64,000 bases of DNA, taken from NCBI GenBank assembly GCA_903813345.2, contig CAIIXF020000004.1, forward strand, positions 29,141,986 through 29,205,985, given 5' to 3'. Made by a program: the position numbers and the translations under genes. The stretch's first letter is position 1. Each line of letters begins with the position of its first letter. Positions 42,955 to 53,306 of the stretch are shown piece by piece. The notes beneath the pieces were generated by a model that saw only the letters and a list, made by a program, of their open reading frames with translations, searched no databases and was not told where the DNA came from. This DNA comes from Owenia fusiformis (taxonomy: Eukaryota; Annelida; Polychaeta; Sabellida; Oweniidae).

Positions 42955-44144
42955 CATAATATGATTCCTGGAGGTCATAAAAGCTGTAGAGAAGTCCAGC
43001 AACATGGTTCAGCTCTGTCAACATAATCCTATCTTGCTGCAGAATTCTCACACCAGCTGATAGCATGCAATAGTGAGCCATAAACTGTCTGGCAAGAGTC
43101 CTGTTAACACCTTTGGCCCATACATGATCAAGAAGGCTCTTGTGTTCCGCTGCTGTAAAACACAAATTCATGTAATTCTTCTATATTAAGAATTAAAATT
43201 TTTTTTGAAACATTCCATAAGTGAGCCATTATTCAGACAATATTAAGAAGATTGATTACAGGATTACTGTTTAAAGGAGTTCATGACATAACATACACAA
43301 GTTATTCACTTAAATTAAATAAAATATAAAAACATAAATGAACATAAATAAATTAAAAAACACATTATTGGCGCAAGGGTGTCTTGTTTGCAAAAGGCTA
43401 TTGTAACGACACCAGGGTTTGGTGTGTGAATGAGGGGTTGCAGTTTCATGGGGGCGTTTGAATATTGGCAGGAGATTAATTTTGGATCAGATAATTCAGA
43501 ATGGACCAGGTGAACAAAATTCTAACACAACATGAATTAAGATCAATATATATAATAATTGTAGCCTTTATTAAATGGCAATTTAATTATCAAATTCAAC
43601 ATATACCTTTTAAAGCACTACCAGTAATCATACTCATGTAGACATTGGTTCAACGGTGAAATAGTATACTAATAATTATTATTATGTAATATAATGAACT
43701 CCTTTTTTACGGTACACTAATTATTATTTTATTCGAACTAATCTAATAATAATGGCGTTCAGCCTGGAAAGTTAACCAGTTGACAAGCACAGTGACAATA
43801 AATAAAGAACAAGAAGTTACAACATGTGATTGGAAGTTTAGGTAAAAATATTCAAGTGTAGAAATTATAAGAAAAATAGACGAATGTTCAATGATATATC
43901 TCATGTGCTGATTTAATTCAACTCACCCAGTGTATGGCGTCTAAGTTTGAAGCCATGTGAATAGCTATAAACATAAGGTACAAAACAAGCTTAAAAATTT
44001 ACATATAGAGAGGTAGGTACCAACTTAGTCAAATCAGTGAAATTCATGAAATTAACAACAAGGAACATCCATTTGGAAATAGGGCACATAAATTAATTAT
44101 AGAAAATTACCTATGCTGCATCTTTTCACACGCTTTTTCTGGAT
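42955..44144 (-). pseudogene. EnSpm-like transposase C-terminal exons (three, spliced in phase)
   Basis: Exon 44144-44111 (34 nt) gives D-PEKACEKMQH and shares an AGC codon with exon 43964-43927 (38 nt), YSHGFKLRRHTL. That exon carries one G into exon 43152-42955, AAEHKSLLDHVWAKGVNRTL then ARQFMAHYCMLSAGVRILQQ. All three have AG/GT borders (GTAATT, GTGAGT, GTAAAT) and matching phases. The last exon resembles the C-terminal block of animal EnSpm-like proteins (L-L-x-x-x-x-x-V-L ... H-x-x-L-x-x-A-x-R-I-L ... F-x-x-x-Y-G). Its exit phase (1) does not match the entry phase (2) of the exon at 42217. That supports two separate copies rather than one gene. Confidence 0.5.
43200..43920. other. intron-like AT-rich sequence
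   Basis: Between exons 43964-43927 and 43152-42955. No other feature recognised. Confidence 0.35.
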
Positions 44145-45048
44145 CTATAAAGTAAGAACAACAAGTATTACAAGGCATTAATATGACAATATGTCCCCAC
44201 TTACTCAGTCAAATCTGAAATCTAAAGTCAGATTTGAACTCCTGAGAACTTGTAGACGATTTTGAAACAAAATTGGTCAATTTGAAGCACTTTTTGACAA
44301 GATTTAAGGATGGAAAATCCAAAATGGCCACCTTAAAATTTACTTAAGATTCCCCGAAATTAATCAGTTCTAAACTTTCATATGTAAAAACATGCCTGAA
44401 AATTTCAGATGAATCCCTCCAACAATTTGGTTGAAAATCTGTAAACAAATTGAAAAGTGAGACACCAGCTGCCTACCTGCACGCTCACCTACCATGACCC
44501 ATCAAGCTGACAACAATATCATACCTTTTTTAGGTACAATAAAAAGTTAAGTTCAAATATAATTACCACTTCAATTTTTGTTACCGATGTGCACAACAGT
44601 GTTACTGGTCCCTGCAATAACTAGCTGTCACAATTCTTGTTTCCAATGTGTACACCAGTGTTACTGTTCCCTGCAAATATCTAGCTGTCACAATTCTTGT
44701 TTCCAATGTGCACACCAGTGTTACTGGTCCCTGCAAATATCTAGCTGTCACAATTCTTGTTTCCAATGTGCACACCAGTGTTACTGGTCCCTGCAAATAT
44801 CTAGCTGTCACAATTCTTGTTTCCGATGTGCACACCAGTGTTACTGGTCCCTGCAAATATCTAGCTGTCACAATTCTTGTTTCCGATGTGCACACCAGTG
44901 TTACTGGTCCCTGCAAATATCTAGCTGTCACAATTCTTGTTTCCGATGTGCACACAAGTGTTACTGGTCCCTGCAAATATCTAGCTGTCACAATTCTTGT
45001 TTCCGATGTGCACACCAGTGTTACTGGTCCCTGCAAATATCTAGCTGT

Positions 45049-45642
45049 CTCTAAAATTGTTGAACAGGTATTTTTCTCCCTTCTTCAAGGATCTAATTTG
45101 TAGTCAAGCTGTCACAATTCTTGTTCCCGATGTACACACCAGTGTTACTGGTCCCTGCAAATATCTAGCTGTCACAATTCTTGTTTCCGATGTGCACACC
45201 AGTGTTTCTGGTCCCTGCAAATATCTAGCTGTCACAATTCTTGTTTCCACACCAGTGTTACTGGTCCCTGCAAATATCTAGCTGTCACAATTCTTGTTTC
45301 CGATGTGCACACCAGTGTTACTGGTCCCTGCAAATATCTAGCTGTCTCTAAAATTGTTGAACAGGTATTTTTCTCCCTTCTTCAAGGATCTAATTTGTAG
45401 TCAAGCTGTCACAATTCTTGTTCCCGATGTACACACCAGTGTTACTGGTCCCTGCAAATATCTAGCTGTCACAATTCTTGTTTCCGATGTGCACACCAGT
45501 GTTTCTGGTCCCTGCAAATATCTAGCTGTCACAATTCTTGTTTCCACACCAGTGTTACTGGTCCCTGCAAATATCTAGCTGTCACAATTCTTGTTTCCGA
45601 TGTGCGCACCAGTGTTACTGGTCCCTGCAAATATCTAGCTGT
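45049..45642. repeat. 297-bp higher-order repeat, two copies
   Basis: A block beginning TCTCTAAAATTGTTGAACAG plus a fixed series of variant 60-bp units starts at 45049 and again at 45346 with the same sequence variants in the same order. It is a higher-order duplication of array units plus tail start. Confidence 0.9.
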
Positions 45643-46507
45643 CACAATTCTTGTTTCCATGTGCACACCAGTGTTACTGGTCCCTGCAAATATCTAGCTG
45701 TCACAATTCTTGTTTCGGATGTGCACACCAGTGTTACTGGCATTTACAAATATCTAGCTGTCACAATTCTTGTTTCCATGTGCACACCAGTGTTACTGGT
45801 CCCTGCAAATATCTATCTGTCCCAATTCTTGTTTCCGATGTACACACCAGTGTTACTGGTCCCTGCAAATATCTAGCTGTCACAATTCTTGTTTCCGATG
45901 TGCACACCAGTGTTACTGGTCCCTGCAAATATCTAGCTGTCACAATTCTTGTTTCCGATATTCACACCAGTGTTACTTGTCCCTTCAAATATCTAACTGT
46001 CACAATTCTTGTTTCCAATGTGCACACCAGTGTTACTGGTCCCTGCAAATATCTAGATGTCACAATTCTTGTTTCCGATGTGCACACCAGTGTTACTGGT
46101 CCCTGCAAATATCTAGCTGTCCAGTGTTACTGGTCCCTGCAAATATCTAGCTGTCACAATTCTTGTTTCCGATGTGCACACCAGTGTTACTGGTCCCTGC
46201 AAATATCTAGCTGTCACAATTCTCGTTTCCGATGTGCACACCAGTGTTACTGGTCCCTGCAAATATCTAGCTGTCACAATTCTTGTTTCCGATGTGCACA
46301 CAAGTGTTACTGGTCCCTGCAAATATCTAGCTGTCACAATTCTTGTTTCCGATGTGCACACCAGTGTTACTGGTCCCTGCAAATATCTAGCTGTCTCTAA
46401 AATTGTTGAACAGGTATTTTTCTCCCTTCTTCAAGGATCTAATTTGTAGTCAAGCTGTTACAATTCTTGTTCCCAGTGTACACACCAGTGTTACTGGTCC
46501 CTGCAAA

Positions 46508-46681
46508 CAGTGTATGCCCTAAGCATTCCAGAGCATGCCCTAAGCATTCCAGAGCTGCTGGTCAAAAAGGCATTACTGACCAGTTGCAATGTTATTTTCC
46601 TATACCTAGTGAAAAAATCAACTGGTCAGTATCAAAAGTAACCAGATAATGACCAGCTGTCCGATGCTTAAGGCGTGCTCG
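46508..46681. mobile_element. hAT-like MITE inside the array
   Basis: A 174-bp non-array segment starts CAGTGTATGCCCTAAGCAT and ends with GATGCTTAAGGCGTGCTCG, whose reverse complement pairs with it imperfectly (GCCCTAAGCAT/GCCTTAAGCAT). It is flanked by the 8-base duplication CCTGCAAA (46500-46507, 46682-46689), which is array sequence. CTGGTCA/TGACCAG is also mirrored. 8-bp duplication and CAG start favour hAT. Confidence 0.75.
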
Positions 46682-47440
46682 CCTGCAAATATCTAGCTGT
46701 CACAATTCTTGTTTCCGATGTGCACACCAGTGTTTCTGGTCCCTGCAAATATCTAGCTGTCACAATTCTTGTTTCCACACCAGTGTTACTGGTCCCTGCA
46801 AATATCTAGCTGTCACAATTCTTGTTTCCGATGTGCGCACCAGTGTTACTGGTCCTTGCAAATATCCAGCTGTCACAATTCTTGTTTCCATGTGTACACC
46901 AGTGTTACTGGTCCCTGCAAATATCTAGCTGTCACAATTCTTGTTTCCGATGTGCACACCAGTGTTACTGGTCCCTGCAAATATCTAGCTGTCACAATTC
47001 TTGTTTCTGATGTGCACACCTGTGTTACTGGTCCCTGCAAATATCTAGCTGTCACAATTCTTGTTTCCGATGTGCACACCAATGTTACTGGTCCCTGCAA
47101 ATATCTAGCTGTCACAATTCTTGTTTCTGATGTGCACACCAGTGTTACTGGTCCCTCCAAATATCTAGCTGTCTCTAAAATTGTTGAACAGGTATTTTTC
47201 TCCCTTCTTCAAGGATCTAAATCCCATTGAACAGCTATGGCTTGCATTTGTATATAGCAAAAATTGTAACATAACATTGGTCTTCTGCTGCCTTCTTTCT
47301 CTATACACTTTATAGACTCATCCATACGTTTCGGTCAGGCACTAAGATGTTAAAAATATTTATATTTATTATAATGCACTTATTATAACTTTTCTGTCTT
47401 TTTCTACAGCTCCTGAAGTTTATTTGATAACATCTCCTTG

Positions 47441-47562
47441 AACTCTGATTACCACAGGGCTCTCTGATTACCCCAGGGCTCTCCTATTACCCCAGGGCTC
47501 TCTGATTACCCCAGGGCTATCTGATTACCACAGGGCTCTCTGATTACCCCAGGGTTCCTATC
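47441..47562. repeat. 19-20 bp tandem repeat (6 units)
   Basis: Units of CTCTGATTACC(C/A)CAGGG(CT) repeat six times with single-base variants. Confidence 0.9.
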
Positions 47563-47647
47563 AGTATTACTTGTTATACTCAACTATAGCAACTGCATAA
47601 TGTTAAATCTGAATTTCCTCAAGTATTCAACAATAAGACAGCCAACC

Positions 47648-47975
47648 TTGTAAAGTTATTGACTATTGTTGTAATGTTAAGTTTGATGTTGAATACCAAA
47701 TTTTTTACTACAAGTCTTCCATATTGGCATTTGTAAAGTTATTGACTATTGTTGTAATGTTCATTTTCACATTGAATACCAACTTTTTCTACTACAAGTC
47801 TTCCATATTGGCATTTGTAAAGTTATTGACTATTGTTGTAATGTTCATGTTCACGTTGAATACCAAATTTTTCTACTACATGTCTTCCATATTGGCATTT
47901 GTAAAGTTATTGACTATTGTTGTAATGTTCATGTTCACGTTGAATACCAAATTTTTCTACTTCAAGTCATATTGT
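47648..47975. repeat. 84-bp tandem repeat (4 units)
   Basis: TTGTAAAGTTATTGACTATT begins at 47648, 47731, 47815 and 47899, a period of 83-84. As 84 is a multiple of 3 the array is open in one forward frame (MFIFTLNTNFFYYKSS-like 28-residue units), probably without function. Confidence 0.92.
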
Positions 47976-47999
47976 ATGCCCATTGGGATTGTACATGAT

Positions 48000-49529
48000 C
48001 CAGCTGGTCAAACGCTCTCCTGATGCACCGCCCCATATATTCTGAATACATTACAAAAGAAAAACACAATGAATACAAACATAACTAGAAGTTTGACATT
48101 TAACGAGTTCAGACTCCAGATGACAGAGTATTTTTATCGCACCCTTGGGTGCTATATTGTAATCAGTTTGCCGGGCAGGCAGATGAGTAGGCGGATGGGG
48201 GGTGGCGGGCGGAAAGGCGTCCCGAATAATCTTGTCCATATGTTTCCAGCCAAACCGTTTGAGGGATTCATTTGAAATTTTCAGGGATGTTTCTACCTAT
48301 GAAAGTTTAGAACTGAGGGATTCATTTGAGATTTTCAAGGATGTTTCTCTACCTATGAAAATATAGAACTGATTAGTTTTTTGGCATTCTGGGTAAACGT
48401 TAAGGTGGCCATTATGGATTTTACGTCCTAAAATCTTGTCTGTCAAGGCTTGTGTACAGGTTTCCAGATGACGTTTGAACAGTATCAGCAACGTTTGATG
48501 AAGATGAATAAGCTGTAACACTTGAACGAGTTAAAGATGAAGAACATGCTGCAACACTGGGAGTCGAAGATAAAGATGATGCTGGTTGTCTCATCCTGAG
48601 GTCCTTAGTTTATCAACCATGACAATGAGTTGGAATAGTTAATTTGGCATCTGAGCAAGGCGCCTCTTAGAATAAATCCTCTCGCCTGGCTTTGCACAGT
48701 CATTTCCTCTTACAACTTTTCTGTTCCTACTGAAACAACAAGTTTTAAATATATATATTTGATGACAAATATACTTTTACTCATATAGAGCAATTAAGTT
48801 TTATGCTTTCACCAATTTATATTTTTATTTACATTTTAAATTCAGAACATAATAGAAAAGTAAGTGTATTTCAGTTAAAACTCATTAATAAATACATGTA
48901 AAAATGAGACTCAAACATTCATTTCATTTAATTAATCATAAAATGTAAGTCCATGATACTACAGCAGATTGCACCTTTTAAAAGACTTATTATCCCTAGA
49001 AACCAATTATTCTGCTGTCCAGTAATATAGGTATTCGTATGCATTTATGAGAAATCATAAATTATCTAATGAAGAGATAAGAATAGAAAAGGGGAATGGT
49101 TCAACTTCTTTGATTTCCTACTGTCATTTTTATAAGAAAGCACTGACTCTTATATATGCTCATTCATTATGTGTTATGAATGAATTACACTATGTTGACC
49201 TATTTTGATTGATGAAATTAAGTAACTTTGTAATTTAAACTATTAAACTATATTGGGTGTCCCAAAAACATGAGCCACGTTTTGATATTATCTAGGCAAC
49301 TGATGAACCATATTCACAGGAATTTGTACGAAGTAGCCTAGGAAGCATGTAAAGCAGCATTGGCACACATGGTATTTGTAGTTACTATTATTTGAGTTAT
49401 GAGTCCAAGGGCGTTTGAATAGATGATTGCTTCTGGTGGGAGTACCAGTGTGGGAAGGGGATTCAGTGTGACTTTAGCTATTAGCTAAAACAGCATCTTT
49501 GCAAACTTCGTTGAATGTATGCCATCCAG
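48000..49529. other. no recognised gene; small repeats
   Basis: A 55-56 bp tandem pair (GAGGGATTCATTTGA(A/G)ATTTTC) lies at about 48258-48370. At 49256 GGGTGTCCCAAAAACATGAG after TATT resembles a mariner-type terminus without a partner. The rest is AT-rich. Confidence 0.4.
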
Positions 49530-50030
49530 AAATCTGAAATCTAAAGTCAGATTTGAACTCCTGAGAACTTGTAGATGATTTTGAAACAAATTTGATCAAT
49601 TTGAAGCAAGTTGAAAAAAGTTCTTTTTGACAAGATTTAAGGATGAAAATCCAAAATGGCCACCTTAAAATTTACTTAAAATTCCCCAAAATTAATCAGT
49701 TCTAAACTTTCATATGTAACATGCCTGAAAATTTCAGATGAATCCCTCAAACAATTTGGTTGAAAATCTGTAAACAAATTGAAAAGTGAGACACTACTGC
49801 TCACCTACCATGACCCATCAAGCTGACAATATCATACTTTTTTTAGGTACAATAAAAAGTTTTGTTCAAAAAATGTTTAAATATAATCACCACTTCGATT
49901 TTTGTTTCCGATGTTCACACCAGTTTTACTGGTCCCTGCAAATATCTAGCTGTCACAATTCTTGTTTCCGATGTACACACCAGTGTTACTGGTCCCTACA
50001 AATATCTAGCTGTCACAATTCTTGTTTCAG

Positions 50031-50489
50031 AATTGAAATCAAATCAAATCAAATCTTTTGAACCTTGCAGAAGACACATTGAACTTGAGGAGAATGGAAG
50101 ATGTGCTTACTTTCCACCAGGAAAATTTCTCCTCTTTCAGTTTAAAGTTAATGGACATTAAGATGATCCAAACTCAAGGAAATGGGTAGAAAAGTTCAGA
50201 TGTTAAATAATCCCAAGTGAATCATTATCTACTTAATGTCTCAAGATTAAAGAATCAACCAAGCCCTTTCGAAATAGTTTGTACAAGAGAAAGTTGCTCT
50301 TATTTGGTTTTAGGGTTAGTTTTAAGCATTCAAAATACCCATTTAAAGGACAGTAATCCAGGCATTTTGATGCTCATTATATTGCTAGGCAACAACAGGA
50401 AGTGGTAATGCTATGAATATTAAGCAGGGATATTATGTTGCATTAGCTGCTGGATTAAATTTTACAAAGTGAGGCTGGCTGGCAGCCAG
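50031..50489 (+). other. unique segment splitting the second array
   Basis: Begins with (AAATC)n (ATTGAAATCAAATCAAATCA) and a coding-like forward stretch FEPCRRHIELEENGRCAYFP then PGKFLLFQFKVNGH, then AT-rich DNA. It may be an insertion or captured exon. No terminal repeats found. Confidence 0.4.
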
Positions 50490-51470
50490 TGCCCTGCAAA
50501 TATCTAGCTGTCACAATTCTTGTTTCCGATGTGCACACCAGTGTTACTGGTCCCTGCAAATATCTAGCTGTCACAATTCTTGTTTCCGATGTACACACCA
50601 GTGTTACTGGTCCCTGCAAATATCTAGCTGTCACAATTCTTGTTTCCGATGTACACACCAGTGTTACTGGTCCCTGCAAATATCTAGCTGTCACAATTCT
50701 TGTTTCCGATGTACACACCAGTGTTACTGGTCCCTGCAAATATATAGCTGTCACAATTCTTGTTTCAAATGTACACACCAGTGTTACTGGTCCCTGCAAA
50801 TATCTAGCTGTCACAATTCTTGTTTCCGATGTGCACACCAGTGTTACTGGTCCCTGCAAATATCTAGCTGTCACAATTCTTGTTTCCATGTGCACACCAA
50901 TGTTACTGGTCCCTGCAAATATCTAGCTGTCACAATTCTTGTTTCCGATGTACACACCAGTGTTACTGGTCCCTGCAAATATCTAGCTGTCACAATTCTT
51001 GTTTCAGATGTGCACACCAGTGTTACTGGTCCCTGCAAATATCTAGCTGTCACAATTCTTGTTTCCGATGTGCACACCAGTGTTACTGGTCCCTGCAAAT
51101 ATCTAGCTGTCACAATTCTTGTTTCCGATGTGCACACCAGTGTAACTGGTCCCTGCAAATATCTAGCTGTCACAATTCTTGTTTCAGATGTGCACACCAG
51201 TGTTACTGGTCCCTGCAAATATCTAGCTGTCACAATTCTTGTTTCCGATGTGCACACCAGTGTTACTGGTCCCTGCAAATATCTAGCTGTCACAATTCTT
51301 GTTTCCGATGTACACACCAGTGTTACTGGTCCCTGCAAATATCTAGCTCTCACAATTCTTGTTTCCGATGTGCACACCAGTGTTACTGGTCCCTGCAAAT
51401 ATCTAGCTGTCACAGTTCTTGTTCCCGATGTGCACACCAATGTTACTGGTCCCTGCAAATATCTAGCGGT
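50490..51470. repeat. 60-bp tandem array, copy 2 (about 16 units)
   Basis: Same unit as at 44.6-47.2 kb. Variation is mainly GATGTGC/GATGTAC and TTTCCG/TTTCAG. Open frames of about 240 codons run on both strands over the same bases. Confidence 0.97.
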
Positions 51471-51646
51471 CTCTAAAATTGTTGAACAGGTATTTTCTCC
51501 CTTCTTCAAGGATCTAAATCCCATTGAACAGCTATGGCTGGCATTTGTATATAGCAAAAATTGTAACATAACATTGGTCTGCTGCTGCCTTCTTTCTCTA
51601 TACACTTTATAGACTCATCCATACGTTTGGGTCAGGCACTAAGATG

Positions 51647-52816
51647 CAAAAAATTATTAGATAGCATTAATCACATGTTATACCAATTTTTGTGGAAAAA
51701 TAGTAAGGGGACAGGAGGGGAACGTAAAAAAAGAAAATATTCGGCAAAAATGTGTAAATGGGGGTATAAATATGTTTGATATGAATGTAATCCAAAGCAC
51801 AATGATCATGACCTGGGTAAAGAGATTTTCTCTCACAACAAGCAACTTGGCACAATTTGTTTAAGAATTTTTTGAAATTATCTTGACATGGGTCACTTAT
51901 ATTTGAATACCAAACAAATTATCAGAATTTCAAAAGTAAATTAGAAATAGAGAATCTTCCAGAGTTCTATAGATATTTAATCAAAGAATGGCTCAACAAT
52001 AGAGACATCAAGGTAAAAAATAGAGTTTCAAAGCAAGATGTGTTGGAATAATATGAACATACAATTCAAAAAATCAAATGTGTATTTCAAAAAATGGATT
52101 GAGCAAGGTATTGTAAGGGTAGGAGATTTATTTAATCAGGATGGTAATATGAAAAAGTATGATGAAATTGTACAGATTGTTGGACAAACTGCTGCAATCT
52201 TACTACAGTACAATATAGTCAAGAATGCACTTTTGAATACCAATGTTGATATTCAAGACAAAGAAATATCATTCAAATATAATAAAATGTTTGTCAAAGA
52301 TACCACAGCAAAACATTTTAAAAATATGATTTTGGCAAAAGAATTAGTGATTCGCAAAGTGGAGGAAAATGGAATTATCAAAATTTGAGTTGGAAAACTA
52401 TATTGTATACATTTTCAAACATCAAAGAGCCGAGACTCAACACATTGCAATATAAAGTCTTACACAAAATTTACCCTTCAAACATGTTATTATACAAAAT
52501 GAAAATTTCGGAACATGTATAACTATAAGAGACACATATGAACACTTTGTCGATTGTAAAATGGTTAAAGGATTATAGAAAGTTGTATAAGACAAGTTCA
52601 ATGTAAATCAGAACAAAATATTACGTTTGTCAACAAGGGATATACTGTTTGGAACGATAAATGATGTGATAACAATTTGGTTTTGATAGCCAAAAATTGT
52701 ATTAGCAAATATAAATATGGCAACTTTGCAAACCTAGAAATGTTATAAGAAAATTGTATGTAAAATGAACTGTATGCTAAATGTTGTATGTTTAATAAAT
52801 AATTTAAAAAAAAACC
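51647..52816 (+). pseudogene. 5'-truncated LINE copy (C-terminal part)
   Basis: Decayed forward frames read MLYQFLWKNS, then MNIQFKKSNVYFKKWIEQGI and VRVGDLFNQDGNMKKYDEIV, and finally RDTYEHFVDCKMV. These align with the C-terminal half of the LINE at 53.6 kb (LYFKKWHQAGIVKIHDIL; MKHMLVNC). It ends at an AATAAATAATTTAAAAAAAA tail near 52816. Several stops and frame changes. It is related to, but diverged from, the full-length copy. Confidence 0.75.
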
Positions 52817-53306
52817 TGGAGAAGGTCATTGTCATCTTTAAATTTAATGATTATATCTCCATATAGATATTGCATGATCAGAAAACCTCAAGACCTAGCT
52901 CCTCTAGAGCTGTAGTTCATCTGTCTGGTCCATCAGTTCTACTATCTGTGTGTCAAGCTGGAGATCTTGGCACAGAGGAGCTTCCACACTCTCCTGCAAC
53001 TAAATGTCCAAACTCTCTTCCGTTGCTGGTATTGTATAATTGTCTAGTTCTGTAGTCTATTTGGTCGTTTTAAGTCCTTTGTTGTCCTGTCTTTGTCTTC
53101 CTTCCTCTTCCTTGATCCCATGCCATGGCCATGGCCCATGCACTGGTCAACATACACACAATTCTTTTGAGAATGTTGACCAATTGGGGCTCGAGTGATA
53201 GGTGACCTGGCCTCACAAAGCCCTTATTATGAAACAAGTGGCTCACATCTCTGGATATTGATGTCTCCAGGATTAACAATCATGTATGCTAACCTGTGAA
53301 CTGCAT
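52817..53306. other. unique sequence between two LINEs
   Basis: Moderate composition with no recognised gene. Short palindromic GCCATGGCCATGGC near 53125. Confidence 0.3.

Larger units (their letters stand above)
44578..47170. repeat. 60-bp tandem array, copy 1 (about 38 units)
   Basis: The unit includes CTGTCACAATTCTTGTTTCC, GATGTGCACACCAGTGTTAC and TGGTCCCTGCAAATATCTAG, exactly 60 bases. Most units differ by 0-3 bases. Because 60 is a multiple of 3 and the unit lacks stops in some frames on both strands, long repetitive open frames arise (for example CHNSCFRCAHQCYWSLQISS forward and LQGPVTLVCTSETRIVTARY reverse). These are most likely by-products. Short units lacking GATGTG occur. Partial tail sequence is embedded at 45049, 45346 and 46394. 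Confidence 0.97.
44211..47349 (+). mobile_element. leader/60-bp array/tail element, copy 1
   Basis: Shares its outer segments with a second copy at 49530-51646. The leader (44211-44577) begins AAATCTGAAATCTAAAGTCA, in which AAATCTGA and TCAGATTT can pair as a stem. The tail (47171-47349) starts CTCTAAAATTGTTGAACAGG and both copies end at the same point, CACTAAGATG. Sequence outside these limits differs between copies. The layout resembles mollusc pearl elements and Helentron-associated elements (HINEs): a leader, central tandem repeats and a tail. No Helitron protein is encoded. The 3' CTAAG is reminiscent of the Helitron CTRR end, but I did not find a convincing 3' hairpin. Confidence 0.7.
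49530..51646 (+). mobile_element. leader/60-bp array/tail element, copy 2
   Basis: Same leader (49530-49900, starting AAATCTGAAATCTAAAGTC) and same tail (51470-51646, ending CACTAAGATG) as copy 1. The array is split: about two units at 49905-50030, then 460 bp of unique DNA, then about 16 units at 50490-51470. The tail frame after GAACAGG reads FKDLNPIEQLW, which looks like the Tc1 D-L-N-P-I-E motif, but only over nine residues. Immediately after the tail lies a truncated LINE. Confidence 0.7.

Noticed and set aside
44578-46400. Long open frames across the 60-bp array as genes
   Set aside because: Period 60 keeps any stop-free frame open; frames overlap on both strands and end wherever the array ends. 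No start or splice context.
47724-48023. 99-codon forward ORF
   Set aside because: It is an 84-bp tandem repeat (multiple of 3) read in its one open frame.
49256-49400. Second mariner-type MITE
   Set aside because: GGGTGTCCCAAAAA after TATT looks like a terminus but no partner end was found.
44578-51470. CRISPR array
   Set aside because: Units are contiguous 60-bp repeats with no unique spacers, and the setting is eukaryotic.
51470-51620. Tc1 transposase fragment in the array tail (DLNPIEQLW)
   Set aside because: Only nine residues match, and flanking residues do not resemble a transposase; copy 1 of the tail keeps the same bases but the frame context is unsupported.
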